From: Lentzea sp. NEAU-D7
GTDB taxonomy: Bacteria; Actinomycetota; Actinomycetes; Mycobacteriales; Pseudonocardiaceae
DNA length: 64,000 nucleotides
Direction: 5' to 3'
Assembly (NCBI RefSeq): GCF_026242055.1
Contig: NZ_JAPJDL010000017.1
Location: 59,948-123,947, forward strand
Shown: in pieces, positions 26,629 to 33,782 of the stretch
How the letters are laid out: each line of letters opens with the position of its first letter
How positions within the stretch are numbered: the stretch's first letter is position 1
Notes under the pieces: model-generated
What the model saw: the letters and a program-made list of their open reading frames with translations, nothing else
What the model was told of the DNA's origin: nothing
The model's database searches: none
Made by a program: the position numbers and the translations under genes

Positions 26629-28173
26629 ATGGATGCAGCGAGACCCAAATCCAGACGCGCTTGCCCGTGTGGGGCGTTCATCGCCGCCGACAACCCCGAT
26701 CGGCTGTGTCACCGGTGCCGCCGCAACGCTCGTGCGGACGTGCACGGACCACCTGAGGTCCCGAACGACTTCTGGGACCACCCCGCGATCGTCGCCGCGT
26801 GCGCGGACCGCGACATGGGTGCGCTGATCTCCGCGTACCGGCACCACCCCCGGCACCTCAGCCGGGTCACGCAGGACCGCATGGCGGCGTGGCTCGGCAT
26901 CAGCCAGGCGCAGCTCTCGCGTTACGAGTCGGGCGAGAACCAGATCGACCGCCTCGACCGGCTGCGCCACTTCGCGCTGGTGCTCGGTGTTCCGGGCGAA
27001 CGACTGTGGTTCGACCGCGTCGTCATCCCAGCTCAGGTGGGCTCCCCTGACAACGGCCCGCCAGACGTGCTCGCCGCCCCCTGGGAGGCGACGAGCATTG
27101 CCCGTTCGGTCGAGGAGACGGCGAGGAGCGACTTGGCGATCAGCAGACGAGCGGCGCTCACAGGAGCCGCCGCGGTGACGGTGGGGTCCGCACTGGTCGA
27201 GCCTCTGCAGCGGTGGTTGCACCCCCTGCAGAACCTGTCGAAGTGGTCGTCGCACTCGGCGATCAGCGAGGAGGAACTGTTCGCGTTGCAGCGCGTGGCC
27301 GACGGGCTGCGCGGATGGGGCGGCCGGGGCGGCTACGGGCTGGCCCGCAAGGCCGTCCTGGGTCAGCTCGACGAGCTGGCCGAACGCCTGGGCCGGGCAC
27401 CGTCCGGGCCGACGACGGAACGCGCGTTCTTCATCGGCGCGGAACTGTCGAAGGTGGCGGCGAGCATGTCGTTCGACGCCGGCCTGCACAACGCGGCCCA
27501 GCGCTACTACGTGCTGGCCGTCCGGATGGCCAAGGCCGGCCACAACGACGGCTTCGCGGCGCTGTGCCTGGCGGCCATGGCGAGGCAGATGTTCGACCTG
27601 GGCCGTCCCGAGGACGGCCTGGAGCTGGTCCAGCTGGGCCAGTACGGCACCCGCCGCACCGGCACGCCGACGCTCAAGGCGCTCCTGCTCACCCGCGAGG
27701 CCTGGGCCTACGCGAGCATGGGCAAGACCCGCGAGTTCCACCAGGCCGTGGGCATGGCGCAGGACAGCTTCGCCCAGCGGGACGCGGACAACGAGCCGCG
27801 CTACCTGCACAGCTTCGACGAGGCCGAGCTCGAGGGCGTCATCGGCGCCCGCTGCCGCGACCTCGCCATGCACGACCCGTCCCAGGCCGTGTTCGCCGAA
27901 CAGCACATCCGGCGGGCACTGGCTCTGCGGGACCCGTCCAAGGTGCGCAACCGCGCCTTCGACGTGATCGGACTGGCGCGCACCAAAATGGTCGCGGGAG
28001 ACCCGGAGGCAGCGTGCGGGTTGATCAACGAGGTCCTGCCGACAGCGGCGAAGCTCTCCTCCGGGCGAGTCCTGCGCAAACTGGAGGACTTCGCCAAGGA
28101 GGCGGCACGGCACCGCCACATCCCCGCCGTGCAGGACACCCGAGACGCGATCAGAGCGATCCGGACCGCTTGA
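26629..28173 (+). CDS. XRE-type regulator with N-terminal zinc ribbon and TPR-like sensor region
   Basis: About 514 residues. N-terminal Cys cluster CPCGAFIAADNPDRLCHRCRR, then a helix-turn-helix (RMAAWLGISQAQLSRYESGENQI), a linker, and about 300 residues of helical TPR-like repeats. ATG 26629 is preferred (GAGG 4 nt upstream) over GTG 26611. Large XRE-TPR proteins in actinobacteria sense peptides or small molecules. Its stop overlaps the ATG of the SLOG-like gene (TGATG), so the two are translated together. Confidence 0.85.
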   Translation: MDAARPKSRRACPCGAFIAADNPDRLCHRCRRNARADVHGPPEVPNDFWDHPAIVAACADRDMGALISAYRHHPRHLSRVTQDRMAAWLGISQAQLSRYESGENQIDRLDRLRHFALVLGVPGERLWFDRVVIPAQVGSPDNGPPDVLAAPWEATSIARSVEETARSDLAISRRAALTGAAAVTVGSALVEPLQRWLHPLQNLSKWSSHSAISEEELFALQRVADGLRGWGGRGGYGLARKAVLGQLDELAERLGRAPSGPTTERAFFIGAELSKVAASMSFDAGLHNAAQRYYVLAVRMAKAGHNDGFAALCLAAMARQMFDLGRPEDGLELVQLGQYGTRRTGTPTLKALLLTREAWAYASMGKTREFHQAVGMAQDSFAQRDADNEPRYLHSFDEAELEGVIGARCRDLAMHDPSQAVFAEQHIRRALALRDPSKVRNRAFDVIGLARTKMVAGDPEAACGLINEVLPTAAKLSSGRVLRKLEDFAKEAARHRHIPAVQDTRDAIRAIRTA

Positions 28174-28649
28174 TGCGCGTCGGCATCACCGGTCACAGCA
28201 ACCTGGTCCCGGAGTGCGTTCCGGCCGTCCAGGCCGCCATCACGGAGGTGCTGGAACGGCTCGGCACCAACCTGGTCGGCGTGACCTGCCTGGCTCCCGG
28301 AGCCGACCAGGTCTTCGCCAGGGCGGTCCTGGCGCTGGGCGGGGAGGTGGAGGTGGTCCTGCCCGCCCTGGACTACCGCGACCGCCTGAAACCCCACCAG
28401 GTGGCCGACTACGACGAGCTCCGCGCGGCCGCCACGGTCGTCAGCGTCCTCCCGCACATGTCGAGCGGACGGCTGGCGTACGTGGCGGCCAACGAGCGCA
28501 TGCTCGCCTCCGTCGAGCTCCTGGTGGCGGTGTGGGACGGCGTCCCGGCCCAGGGCAAGGGCGGCACGGCGGACGTGGTGGAGCAGGCACGCGCGTCCGG
28601 CGTGCCCATCGAGGTCGTCTGGCCGGAAGGGGCGCGCAGGAAGTCCTGA
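28173..28649 (+). CDS. SLOG-superfamily-like nucleotide-binding protein
   Basis: 158 residues with a Rossmann-like start MRVGITGHSNL, then VGVTCLAPGADQVFARAVL, VVLPALDYRD and AANERMLASVELLVAVWDG, ending in a GGTADVV helix and PIEVVWPEGA. This matches the layout of SLOG/YpsA-type proteins, proposed to bind or process nucleotide signals. No catalytic role can be assigned. It is coupled to the upstream XRE sensor by TGATG and followed by a long stem-loop. Confidence 0.7.
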   Translation: MRVGITGHSNLVPECVPAVQAAITEVLERLGTNLVGVTCLAPGADQVFARAVLALGGEVEVVLPALDYRDRLKPHQVADYDELRAAATVVSVLPHMSSGRLAYVAANERMLASVELLVAVWDGVPAQGKGGTADVVEQARASGVPIEVVWPEGARRKS

Positions 28650-28655
28650 CCGCCA

Positions 28656-28712
28656 CTAGGCCGAGTGAGGGAAGTTCGTCGGCAACCGGACCAACTCCCC
28701 TCACAGGCCTAG
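28656..28712. terminator. Long imperfect stem-loop after SLOG-like gene
   Basis: CTAGGCC (28656-28662) pairs with GGCCTAG (28706-28712), GTGAGGG with CCCTCAC inside it, and AGTT/AACT plus TCGG/CCGG closer to the loop, with small bulges. It starts 7 nt after the SLOG-like stop. Probably a terminator; the stacked helices could also be a structured leader of the next gene. Confidence 0.55.
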
Positions 28713-28746
28713 CCCCGCCCACCGCGCTTGATCACGATTTCGGGGC

Positions 28747-29208
28747 ATGGCAGCCGATCCGTTCGCCCGCCTGGCCGACCGCCAGCAGTCCCTGCGAACA
28801 GCCCTACGAGCCCTCAAGGCGGCAGGCCCCGGCAGCCCGGACTTCCGGTCCCTCCTCGCCACCACGAACGCCGAAGTGGAAGCGGTCGTGCAGGCCCGCA
28901 GGGACGTCGAGGCCGCCAGGCTGACGTCCCCGAACCGCATGATCGCCATCGCCACCACCGCCGCGGCCCTGATCGTCGCCGTGGGCTGGTTCGACGCCTG
29001 GTCGCTGCTCTCGCTGCTGGTGGCGGTGGCCACGGCCGCGTCGGTCCTGGTGGACCCGGCGGGCCGCCGGGTCTTCGAACCCCGGGCCAGGACCACCGCG
29101 ATCTGCGCGGCACTGCTGGCCACCCTCCTGACCCCGCTGGCCAGCGGCTGGGCGACACTGATCACCGCGGCGGGCATCGCCTGGTGGGCCTGGAGGACGC
29201 TCAAGTGA
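28747..29208 (+). CDS. Four-TM membrane protein of unknown function
   Basis: 153 residues. An N-terminal amphipathic region (SLRTALRALKAAGPGSPDFR, then VVQARRDVEAARL) is followed by two pairs of hydrophobic helices (MIAIATTAAALIVAVGWF, LSLLVAVATAASVLV; AICAALLATLLTPLA, WATLITAAGIAWWAW). No family recognised. ATG 28747. Its stop overlaps the next gene's GTG as GTGA, so the two products are probably partners. Confidence 0.65.
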   Translation: MAADPFARLADRQQSLRTALRALKAAGPGSPDFRSLLATTNAEVEAVVQARRDVEAARLTSPNRMIAIATTAAALIVAVGWFDAWSLLSLLVAVATAASVLVDPAGRRVFEPRARTTAICAALLATLLTPLASGWATLITAAGIAWWAWRTLK

Positions 29209-30062
29209 ACATCGACCCGGTCAAGGCGCTGGACGGCAAGGTCGAGCGGCTCAAGAAGGAGCTGAAGTCGCTGGAGACCCGCATCGACCACGCCCAGACC
29301 GACGCGGCGCACCACCAGCTCAGCCAGGCGAACCAGCTCAAGGACAACACCCGCAAGCTCACCAAGACCAACGACCGCGTCACCGAGCTCGCGGAGAGCG
29401 TCCACCGCCTGGAGCGCCTCCTGGTGGCGCTGAACCGGAAGGTCCGGGCGAGCGAGACGCAGAAGGCGGACTTCGACGACTGGCCCGAGATCGACGAGGC
29501 ACAGCTCGCGAAGATCCACAAAGGCCAGGAAGCCTACGCCCGCAGGGTTTTCACCCCGCAGGAGGCCAAGGACACGCGCAAGGCCATCGCCGAGTACGAC
29601 CGCAGGGCACTGGAGGCGATCGACGCGGCCGAGGCCCTGACGCACCTCCCGCCCTCGGCGGAAACGTTGTGGCGCAAGAACTACCAGCAGTGGCGGTCCA
29701 TCACGGACCAGGAACGCCCCGACGCCCCGGACGACGACACGCACGCCAAGGACACCGTCGCCAAGACGGCCGGCAACGAGGCCATCGGGCACGTGCGGCA
29801 GCTGATCCGCGCGCGCATCGAGGACGCGGTGGCACGGGATCTGCTGTTCCCGGCGTGGTTCGAGAACATGCTCGGACCCGCCGCCCCGCCCGGCAAGGCG
29901 GACGACTGGCTTTACACCGCAACGGATGTCGTGTTGTACCGGCTGCTGCACGGCATCACCAGCCCAGCGGACGCGCTCGGTCCGGCACCCCAGGACGAGG
30001 GGCACCGCAAGACCCTGCACAACCGCCTGACCGGCGAGTGCGCGGACTACCGGAGACCGTGA
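29205..30062 (+). CDS. Coiled-coil protein of unknown function
   Basis: 285 residues. Residues about 5-85 form a charged coiled coil (KALDGKVERLKKELKSLETR and onward); the rest is helical with Trp-rich blocks (ETLWRKNYQQWRSI, PAWFENML, DDWLYTATDVVLYRLLHGIT). No signal peptide or TM helix. GTG start with GGAGG 8 nt upstream, overlapping the membrane-protein stop. It may tether to that membrane protein through its coiled coil (inference). Confidence 0.65.
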   Translation: MNIDPVKALDGKVERLKKELKSLETRIDHAQTDAAHHQLSQANQLKDNTRKLTKTNDRVTELAESVHRLERLLVALNRKVRASETQKADFDDWPEIDEAQLAKIHKGQEAYARRVFTPQEAKDTRKAIAEYDRRALEAIDAAEALTHLPPSAETLWRKNYQQWRSITDQERPDAPDDDTHAKDTVAKTAGNEAIGHVRQLIRARIEDAVARDLLFPAWFENMLGPAAPPGKADDWLYTATDVVLYRLLHGITSPADALGPAPQDEGHRKTLHNRLTGECADYRRP

Positions 30063-30069
30063 GAAAGCC

Positions 30070-30090
30070 CGGGCAGGGCGCCTCTGCCCG
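30070..30090. terminator. Short hairpin between convergent genes
   Basis: CGGGCAG (30070-30076) and CTGCCCG (30084-30090), 7 nt loop, between the coiled-coil gene and the S1 protein gene. Confidence 0.55.
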
Positions 30091-30100
30091 AGCACTCAAC

Positions 30101-30292
30101 TCACGCCAGCTCCAGGCTGAACCGCTGCTGCACGGCGTCCACCGCGAGCACCTTCACCTGCACCGAGGCACCGACCTCGGCCTGCTGGCCGTGCAGGAGC
30201 CCGTGTGCACCGGCGGGGTGCTCGACGAACGATCCGAAGGGAACGGTCGAGACGACCTTCCCCGAAAAGACATCACCAACGTTGGGAAGCAT
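30101..30292 (-). CDS. Tiny single S1-domain RNA-binding protein
   Basis: 63 residues, essentially one S1/OB fold: VGDVFSGKVVSTVPFGSFVE, then GLLHGQ, then VQVKVLAVDAVQQRFSLEL. It has one of the best ribosome sites in the window: GAGGAGGTGAT ending 5 nt before the ATG, matching the 16S anti-SD over about 9 nt. Stand-alone S1 proteins of this size bind RNA; here the target is unknown. It is convergent with the coiled-coil gene. Confidence 0.8.
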   Translation of the reverse strand: MLPNVGDVFSGKVVSTVPFGSFVEHPAGAHGLLHGQQAEVGASVQVKVLAVDAVQQRFSLELA

Positions 30293-30477
30293 TGCGCATC
30301 ACCTCCTCTCCCTGAGCGCGTGTCCCGTCAAAGCGGACAGACGCGGGGAGGGAGGGGCCCTGATCAAGTCAGGGCCGGGCAACCGTTCCGCTCACGGCAC
30401 AAGGCCGACCCGGCAGTCATGACGAGAACCCTAGCCACCACAGGCCGTCGTCCGCAACGGAATCTAGAATCCCTCCC

Positions 30478-31440
30478 ATGCTGGAGACGTCCGCGCGCCT
30501 GCTGAAGCTCCTGTCCCTGTTGCAGGTGCGGCGTGACTGGACGGGCCCGGAGCTCGCCGACCGGCTCAGCGTCGACGTGCGCACGATCCGCCGCGACGTG
30601 GACAAGCTGCGCAGCCTCGGCTACCCCGTGACGTCGCTGCCCGGCGCGGCCGGCGGCTACCAGCTCGGTGCGGGCGCGGAGCTCCCGCCGCTCCTGCTCG
30701 ACGACGACGAGGCGGTCGCCGTCGCGGTCGGACTGAGGACGGCGGCGAACGGCTCCGTCGCGGGCATCGAGGAGACGTCGATCCGCGCTCTCACCAAGCT
30801 CGAACAGGTGCTGCCGGCGAGGTTGCGGCGACGCGTGCAGGCGCTCCAGGCGCACACCACCGCCCTGCCGGCCGCGGGCCCGACGGTCGACCCGGAGACG
30901 CTCACGATCATCGCCGCCGCGTGCCGCGACCACCAGCAGCTGCGCTTCACCTACGCCCCGACGCAGGGCGAGCCCGCGAAACGCCTCGCGGAACCGCAGG
31001 GTCTCGTGCACACCGGCCGCCGGTGGTACCTGGTGGCGTGGGACGTGTCCAAACAGGACTGGCGAACGTTCCGGGTGGACCGCATCACCGAGCAGCCCGC
31101 GCTCGCGGCGAGGTTCACGCCCCGCGAGCCGCCCGCACAGTCCCTGGGCGAGTTCGTGTCGAGGCAGGTCGCCTCCAACGTCTACACCTACCAGGCGGTG
31201 CTCACGATCCACGCACCCATGCAGGCGGTCGCGGAGCGCACCACGCCCATGTCCGCCGCGCTGGAACCGATCGACGACCAGTCCTGCCTGATGCGCACGG
31301 GCGCCGACGCTCTCGAACGGATCGTGTTCCACCTGCTGTTCCTGGGCTTCGAGTTCGACGTGCACGAACCGGTGGAACTCAGGGACTACGTCGAGATCCT
31401 CGTCCGCAGACTCCACAACGCCATTACAGTGCGGGATTGA
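30478..31440 (+). CDS. HTH/WYL-domain transcriptional regulator (YafY-like)
   Basis: 320 residues: N-terminal winged helix (RLLKLLSLLQVRRDWTGPELADRL, DVRTIRRDVDKLRSLGYPV), then a WYL domain (LTIIAAACRDHQQLRFTYAP through GLVHTGRRWYLVAWDVSKQDWRTFRVDRI) and a WCX region. WYL regulators sense ligands, often nucleic-acid fragments. TAGAAT at 30465-30470 lies 7 nt before the ATG, fitting a -10 box for a leaderless transcript. The 3' end abuts the tnpB element. Confidence 0.9.
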   Translation: MLETSARLLKLLSLLQVRRDWTGPELADRLSVDVRTIRRDVDKLRSLGYPVTSLPGAAGGYQLGAGAELPPLLLDDDEAVAVAVGLRTAANGSVAGIEETSIRALTKLEQVLPARLRRRVQALQAHTTALPAAGPTVDPETLTIIAAACRDHQQLRFTYAPTQGEPAKRLAEPQGLVHTGRRWYLVAWDVSKQDWRTFRVDRITEQPALAARFTPREPPAQSLGEFVSRQVASNVYTYQAVLTIHAPMQAVAERTTPMSAALEPIDDQSCLMRTGADALERIVFHLLFLGFEFDVHEPVELRDYVEILVRRLHNAITVRD

Positions 31441-31443
31441 CTT

Positions 31444-31640
31444 GTCCCTGTTCTGAAGAGCAGGGATTCCCACCCGCCGCGTGGCGGGTAGCGCTTACGC
31501 GCTGTGCCTCACGGCACGGGGTTCCTGTTTCACTGCCGATCGCGGAAGGGAGGGCCCTTGCCGTCTGACATCAGCTCCGCAGGCATCACCCGAGACGACG
31601 TCTCGGGTTACGGCTCGACCAGCCGCAAGGATGTTCTTCG
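31444..31640 (-). ncRNA. Candidate omega-RNA / right-end RNA of the tnpB element
   Basis: In this family the guide-RNA scaffold overlaps the tnpB 3' end and finishes at the right end of the element. The minus strand here gives two stem-loops (arms CCCGCC/GGCGGG and CCCTG/CAGGG) directly after the tnpB stop. The guide would then start near 31440 and read into the WYL gene 3' end. Boundaries are inferred. Confidence 0.4.
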
Positions 31641-32706
31641 CCGCGTTGAGGTCCCGGTCGTGCCGGGTGCGGCAGCCCGGACACGTCCAGTGCCGGGCGG
31701 ACAGTGCAAGCTCTGCGAGCACGTGCCCGCAGACCGAACAGGTCTTGCTCGAGGGAAACCAGCGGTCGATCACGACCAGCGTGCGGCCGGCCCGGTCGCA
31801 TTTGTACTCGAGCTGCCTGCGCAACTCGCCCCAGCCCGCGTCAGAGATGGCACGGGCGAGGTGGCGGTTGCGCACCATGTTCCTGACCGACAGGTCCTCG
31901 ATCGCGATCACGTCGGCCGAGCGCACCAGAGCCGTGGTGGTGCGGTGCAGGAAGTCCTGGCGTGCGTTGCGGACCTTGCGATGCGCGCGGGCGACCTTGG
32001 CCTGAGCCTGGCGGCGGTTGCGGCTGCCGCGCTGGCAGCGGGCCATCCGTCGTTGGTAGCGGGCCAGGTTGCGGGCCTTGCGGGCGAGGTGCCGCGGGTT
32101 CGCGATCCGCTCACCGTCACTGGTCACCACGAGGTCTGTGAGGCCGAGATCGACGCCGATCGCGTGGCCGGCGGGCTCGGCCGGGGAGAGCTCGGTGGTG
32201 GCCACGGCGAACGCCACGTACCAGCGTCCGTCCGGCTCGCGGGAGATCACGACCATCGTCGGGTCCAGCGCGGCCAGGTCCACGCCGCCGAAGGACCACA
32301 CGAACCGCAGCGGTGTGCTGGTCTTGGCCAGCGTCAGCACGCCCTCACGCATCCGGAACGCCGAGCGGGTGCAGTGCGCGCTCTGCCGCCCGGTACGGGA
32401 CTTGAACCTCGGAACACGGGCACGCCCGGCGAAGAAGTTGCCGAACGCGGTGTGCTGATGCCGCAGCGTCTGCTGCAACGGCACACAGGACACCTCCGAC
32501 AGAAACGCGAGTTCCTCGGTGCGTTTCCACCCCGTCAGCGCCGCATCGGTCTGCCGATACGACGTGCGCACACCCTCGGCACGGTAGCGGTGGTTGCGCT
32601 CGCTCAAGGTCTTGTTCCACACCAGACGCACACACCCGAACGTGCGGTTCAACACCACAGCCTGCTCAGGGGTCGGATAAGCCCGGCACTTGTACGCCGT
32701 TCGCAC
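31495..32706 (-). CDS. tnpB: TnpB RNA-guided nuclease (OrfB)
   Basis: 403 residues. RuvC-like acidic residues are intact: Asp in AIGVDLGLTDL, Glu in VIAIEDLSVRNM and Asp in RHDRDLNAAKN, with a zinc finger between (CSVCGH and CPGCRTRH). The N terminus (RTAYKCRAYPTPEQAVVLNR) is the family hallmark. TnpB proteins are omega-RNA-guided DNA nucleases that help IS605 elements persist. GTG 32706 chosen from the conserved N terminus; no strong ribosome site. About 40 extra C-terminal residues overlap the expected omega-RNA region. Confidence 0.92.
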   Translation of the reverse strand: MRTAYKCRAYPTPEQAVVLNRTFGCVRLVWNKTLSERNHRYRAEGVRTSYRQTDAALTGWKRTEELAFLSEVSCVPLQQTLRHQHTAFGNFFAGRARVPRFKSRTGRQSAHCTRSAFRMREGVLTLAKTSTPLRFVWSFGGVDLAALDPTMVVISREPDGRWYVAFAVATTELSPAEPAGHAIGVDLGLTDLVVTSDGERIANPRHLARKARNLARYQRRMARCQRGSRNRRQAQAKVARAHRKVRNARQDFLHRTTTALVRSADVIAIEDLSVRNMVRNRHLARAISDAGWGELRRQLEYKCDRAGRTLVVIDRWFPSSKTCSVCGHVLAELALSARHWTCPGCRTRHDRDLNAAKNILAAGRAVTRDVVSGDACGADVRRQGPSLPRSAVKQEPRAVRHSA

Positions 32707-32858
32707 GAACCACAACCTACCGGGAACACCATGACGACCACGACGCAGCACTGCCGGCCAGCGCACCGCGTGCCTGGACCGCCCCGGCTCCGCTCAGACG
32801 CTCCAAGCGGAGTCCAGATTCCGCCCCGGCCTGAAGGCCGGGGCCTCCACCGGAGGTC

Positions 32859-33782
32859 ATGGTGACAGTGGACTTCGCGACCGCGGCGGACCCGTTCAGA
32901 CGGGAGCTCCTCGCGCACTGCTACCGGATGCTCGGCTCGCTGCACGACGCCGAGGACCTGGTGCAGGAGACGTACCTGCGCGCGTGGAAGGCGTACGGCC
33001 AGTTCGAGGGCCGCTCGTCCATCCGCACGTGGCTGTACCGGATCGCGACGAACGTCTGCCTCACCGCCCTCGACGGGCGCACGAGGCGCCCGCTGCCGTT
33101 CGGGCTCGGCACCCAGGCGGCCACCGAGTCCGATCCGCTCACCCAGGACCACGACGTGCCGTGGCTGGAGCCGTTCCCGACCGATCCGGCCGCGATCGTC
33201 GCCGAACGGGAGTCCACCAGGCTGGCGTTCGTCGCGGCACTGCAACACCTCCCGCCGCGGCAGCGCGCGGTGCTGATCCTGCGGGACGTGCTGAAGCTCA
33301 GCGCCGCCGAGACCGCGGACGAGCTGGAGATGACGGTCGCGGCCGTCAACAGCGCTCTGCAACGCGCGCACGCGCAGCTCAAGGACCTCAGCGAGGACGA
33401 GGTGGTCGAGCCCGCGGCCGCGAAGCCGTTGCTCGACCGGTGGGTGAAAGCCTTCGAGGCCAAGGACATCCCGGCGATCATCGACATGGTCGCGCGGGAC
33501 GTCGTCTGGGAGATGCCGCCGTACCCGCAGTTCTACCGGGGCCCGGACATGGTCGCGTGGCACCTCGCGAACCAGTGCCCGGCGGTGCCGCACGGCGCCA
33601 GGATGGTCGCCACGGAGGCGAACGGCCAGCCCGCGTTCGGGCTCTACCTGCGCGACGGGGCCGGCGTGTTCCGGCCGTTCAACCTCCAGGCACTGGAGGT
33701 CCGCGACGGCCGGATCACGCGCGTCTCGTCGTTCTTCGACCTCAGTCTGTTCCCGCGGTTCGGGCTGCCTTCGACCGCATGA
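32859..33782 (+). CDS. ECF-type sigma factor with SnoaL-like C-terminal domain (SigG/SigJ-like)
   Basis: 307 residues. Region 2 is ELLAHCYRMLGSLHDAEDLV and QETYLRAW, region 4 is LQHLPPRQRAVLILRDVLKL and SAAETADELEMTVAAVNSAL, followed by a SnoaL-like alpha+beta domain (LLDRWVKAFEAKDIPAIIDM, VVWEMPPYPQFYRG, GPDMVAWHL). In such sigma factors the C-terminal domain regulates activity in place of an anti-sigma factor. GGAGG sits just before ATG 32859/GTG 32862. The tnpB element ends directly upstream, so its native promoter may have been displaced. Its 3' end overlaps the convergent gene by 41 nt. Confidence 0.9.
   Translation: MVTVDFATAADPFRRELLAHCYRMLGSLHDAEDLVQETYLRAWKAYGQFEGRSSIRTWLYRIATNVCLTALDGRTRRPLPFGLGTQAATESDPLTQDHDVPWLEPFPTDPAAIVAERESTRLAFVAALQHLPPRQRAVLILRDVLKLSAAETADELEMTVAAVNSALQRAHAQLKDLSEDEVVEPAAAKPLLDRWVKAFEAKDIPAIIDMVARDVVWEMPPYPQFYRGPDMVAWHLANQCPAVPHGARMVATEANGQPAFGLYLRDGAGVFRPFNLQALEVRDGRITRVSSFFDLSLFPRFGLPSTA

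Larger units (their letters stand above)
31441..32858 (-). mobile_element. IS605/IS1341-type element carrying tnpB only
   Basis: The element has tnpB but no tnpA. The low-coordinate side (3' of tnpB) shows the fold expected of an IS605 right end: hairpin arms CCCGCC/GGCGGG near 31471-31489 and CCCTG/CAGGG around CTGAAGAG at 31446-31465. The high-coordinate side ends in a stronger hairpin GCCCCGGCC-TGAA-GGCCGGGGC at 32823-32844. Exact ends are not defined by sequence alone; it fills the space between the WYL gene stop and the sigma factor start. Without tnpA it would need help to move. Confidence 0.65.
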
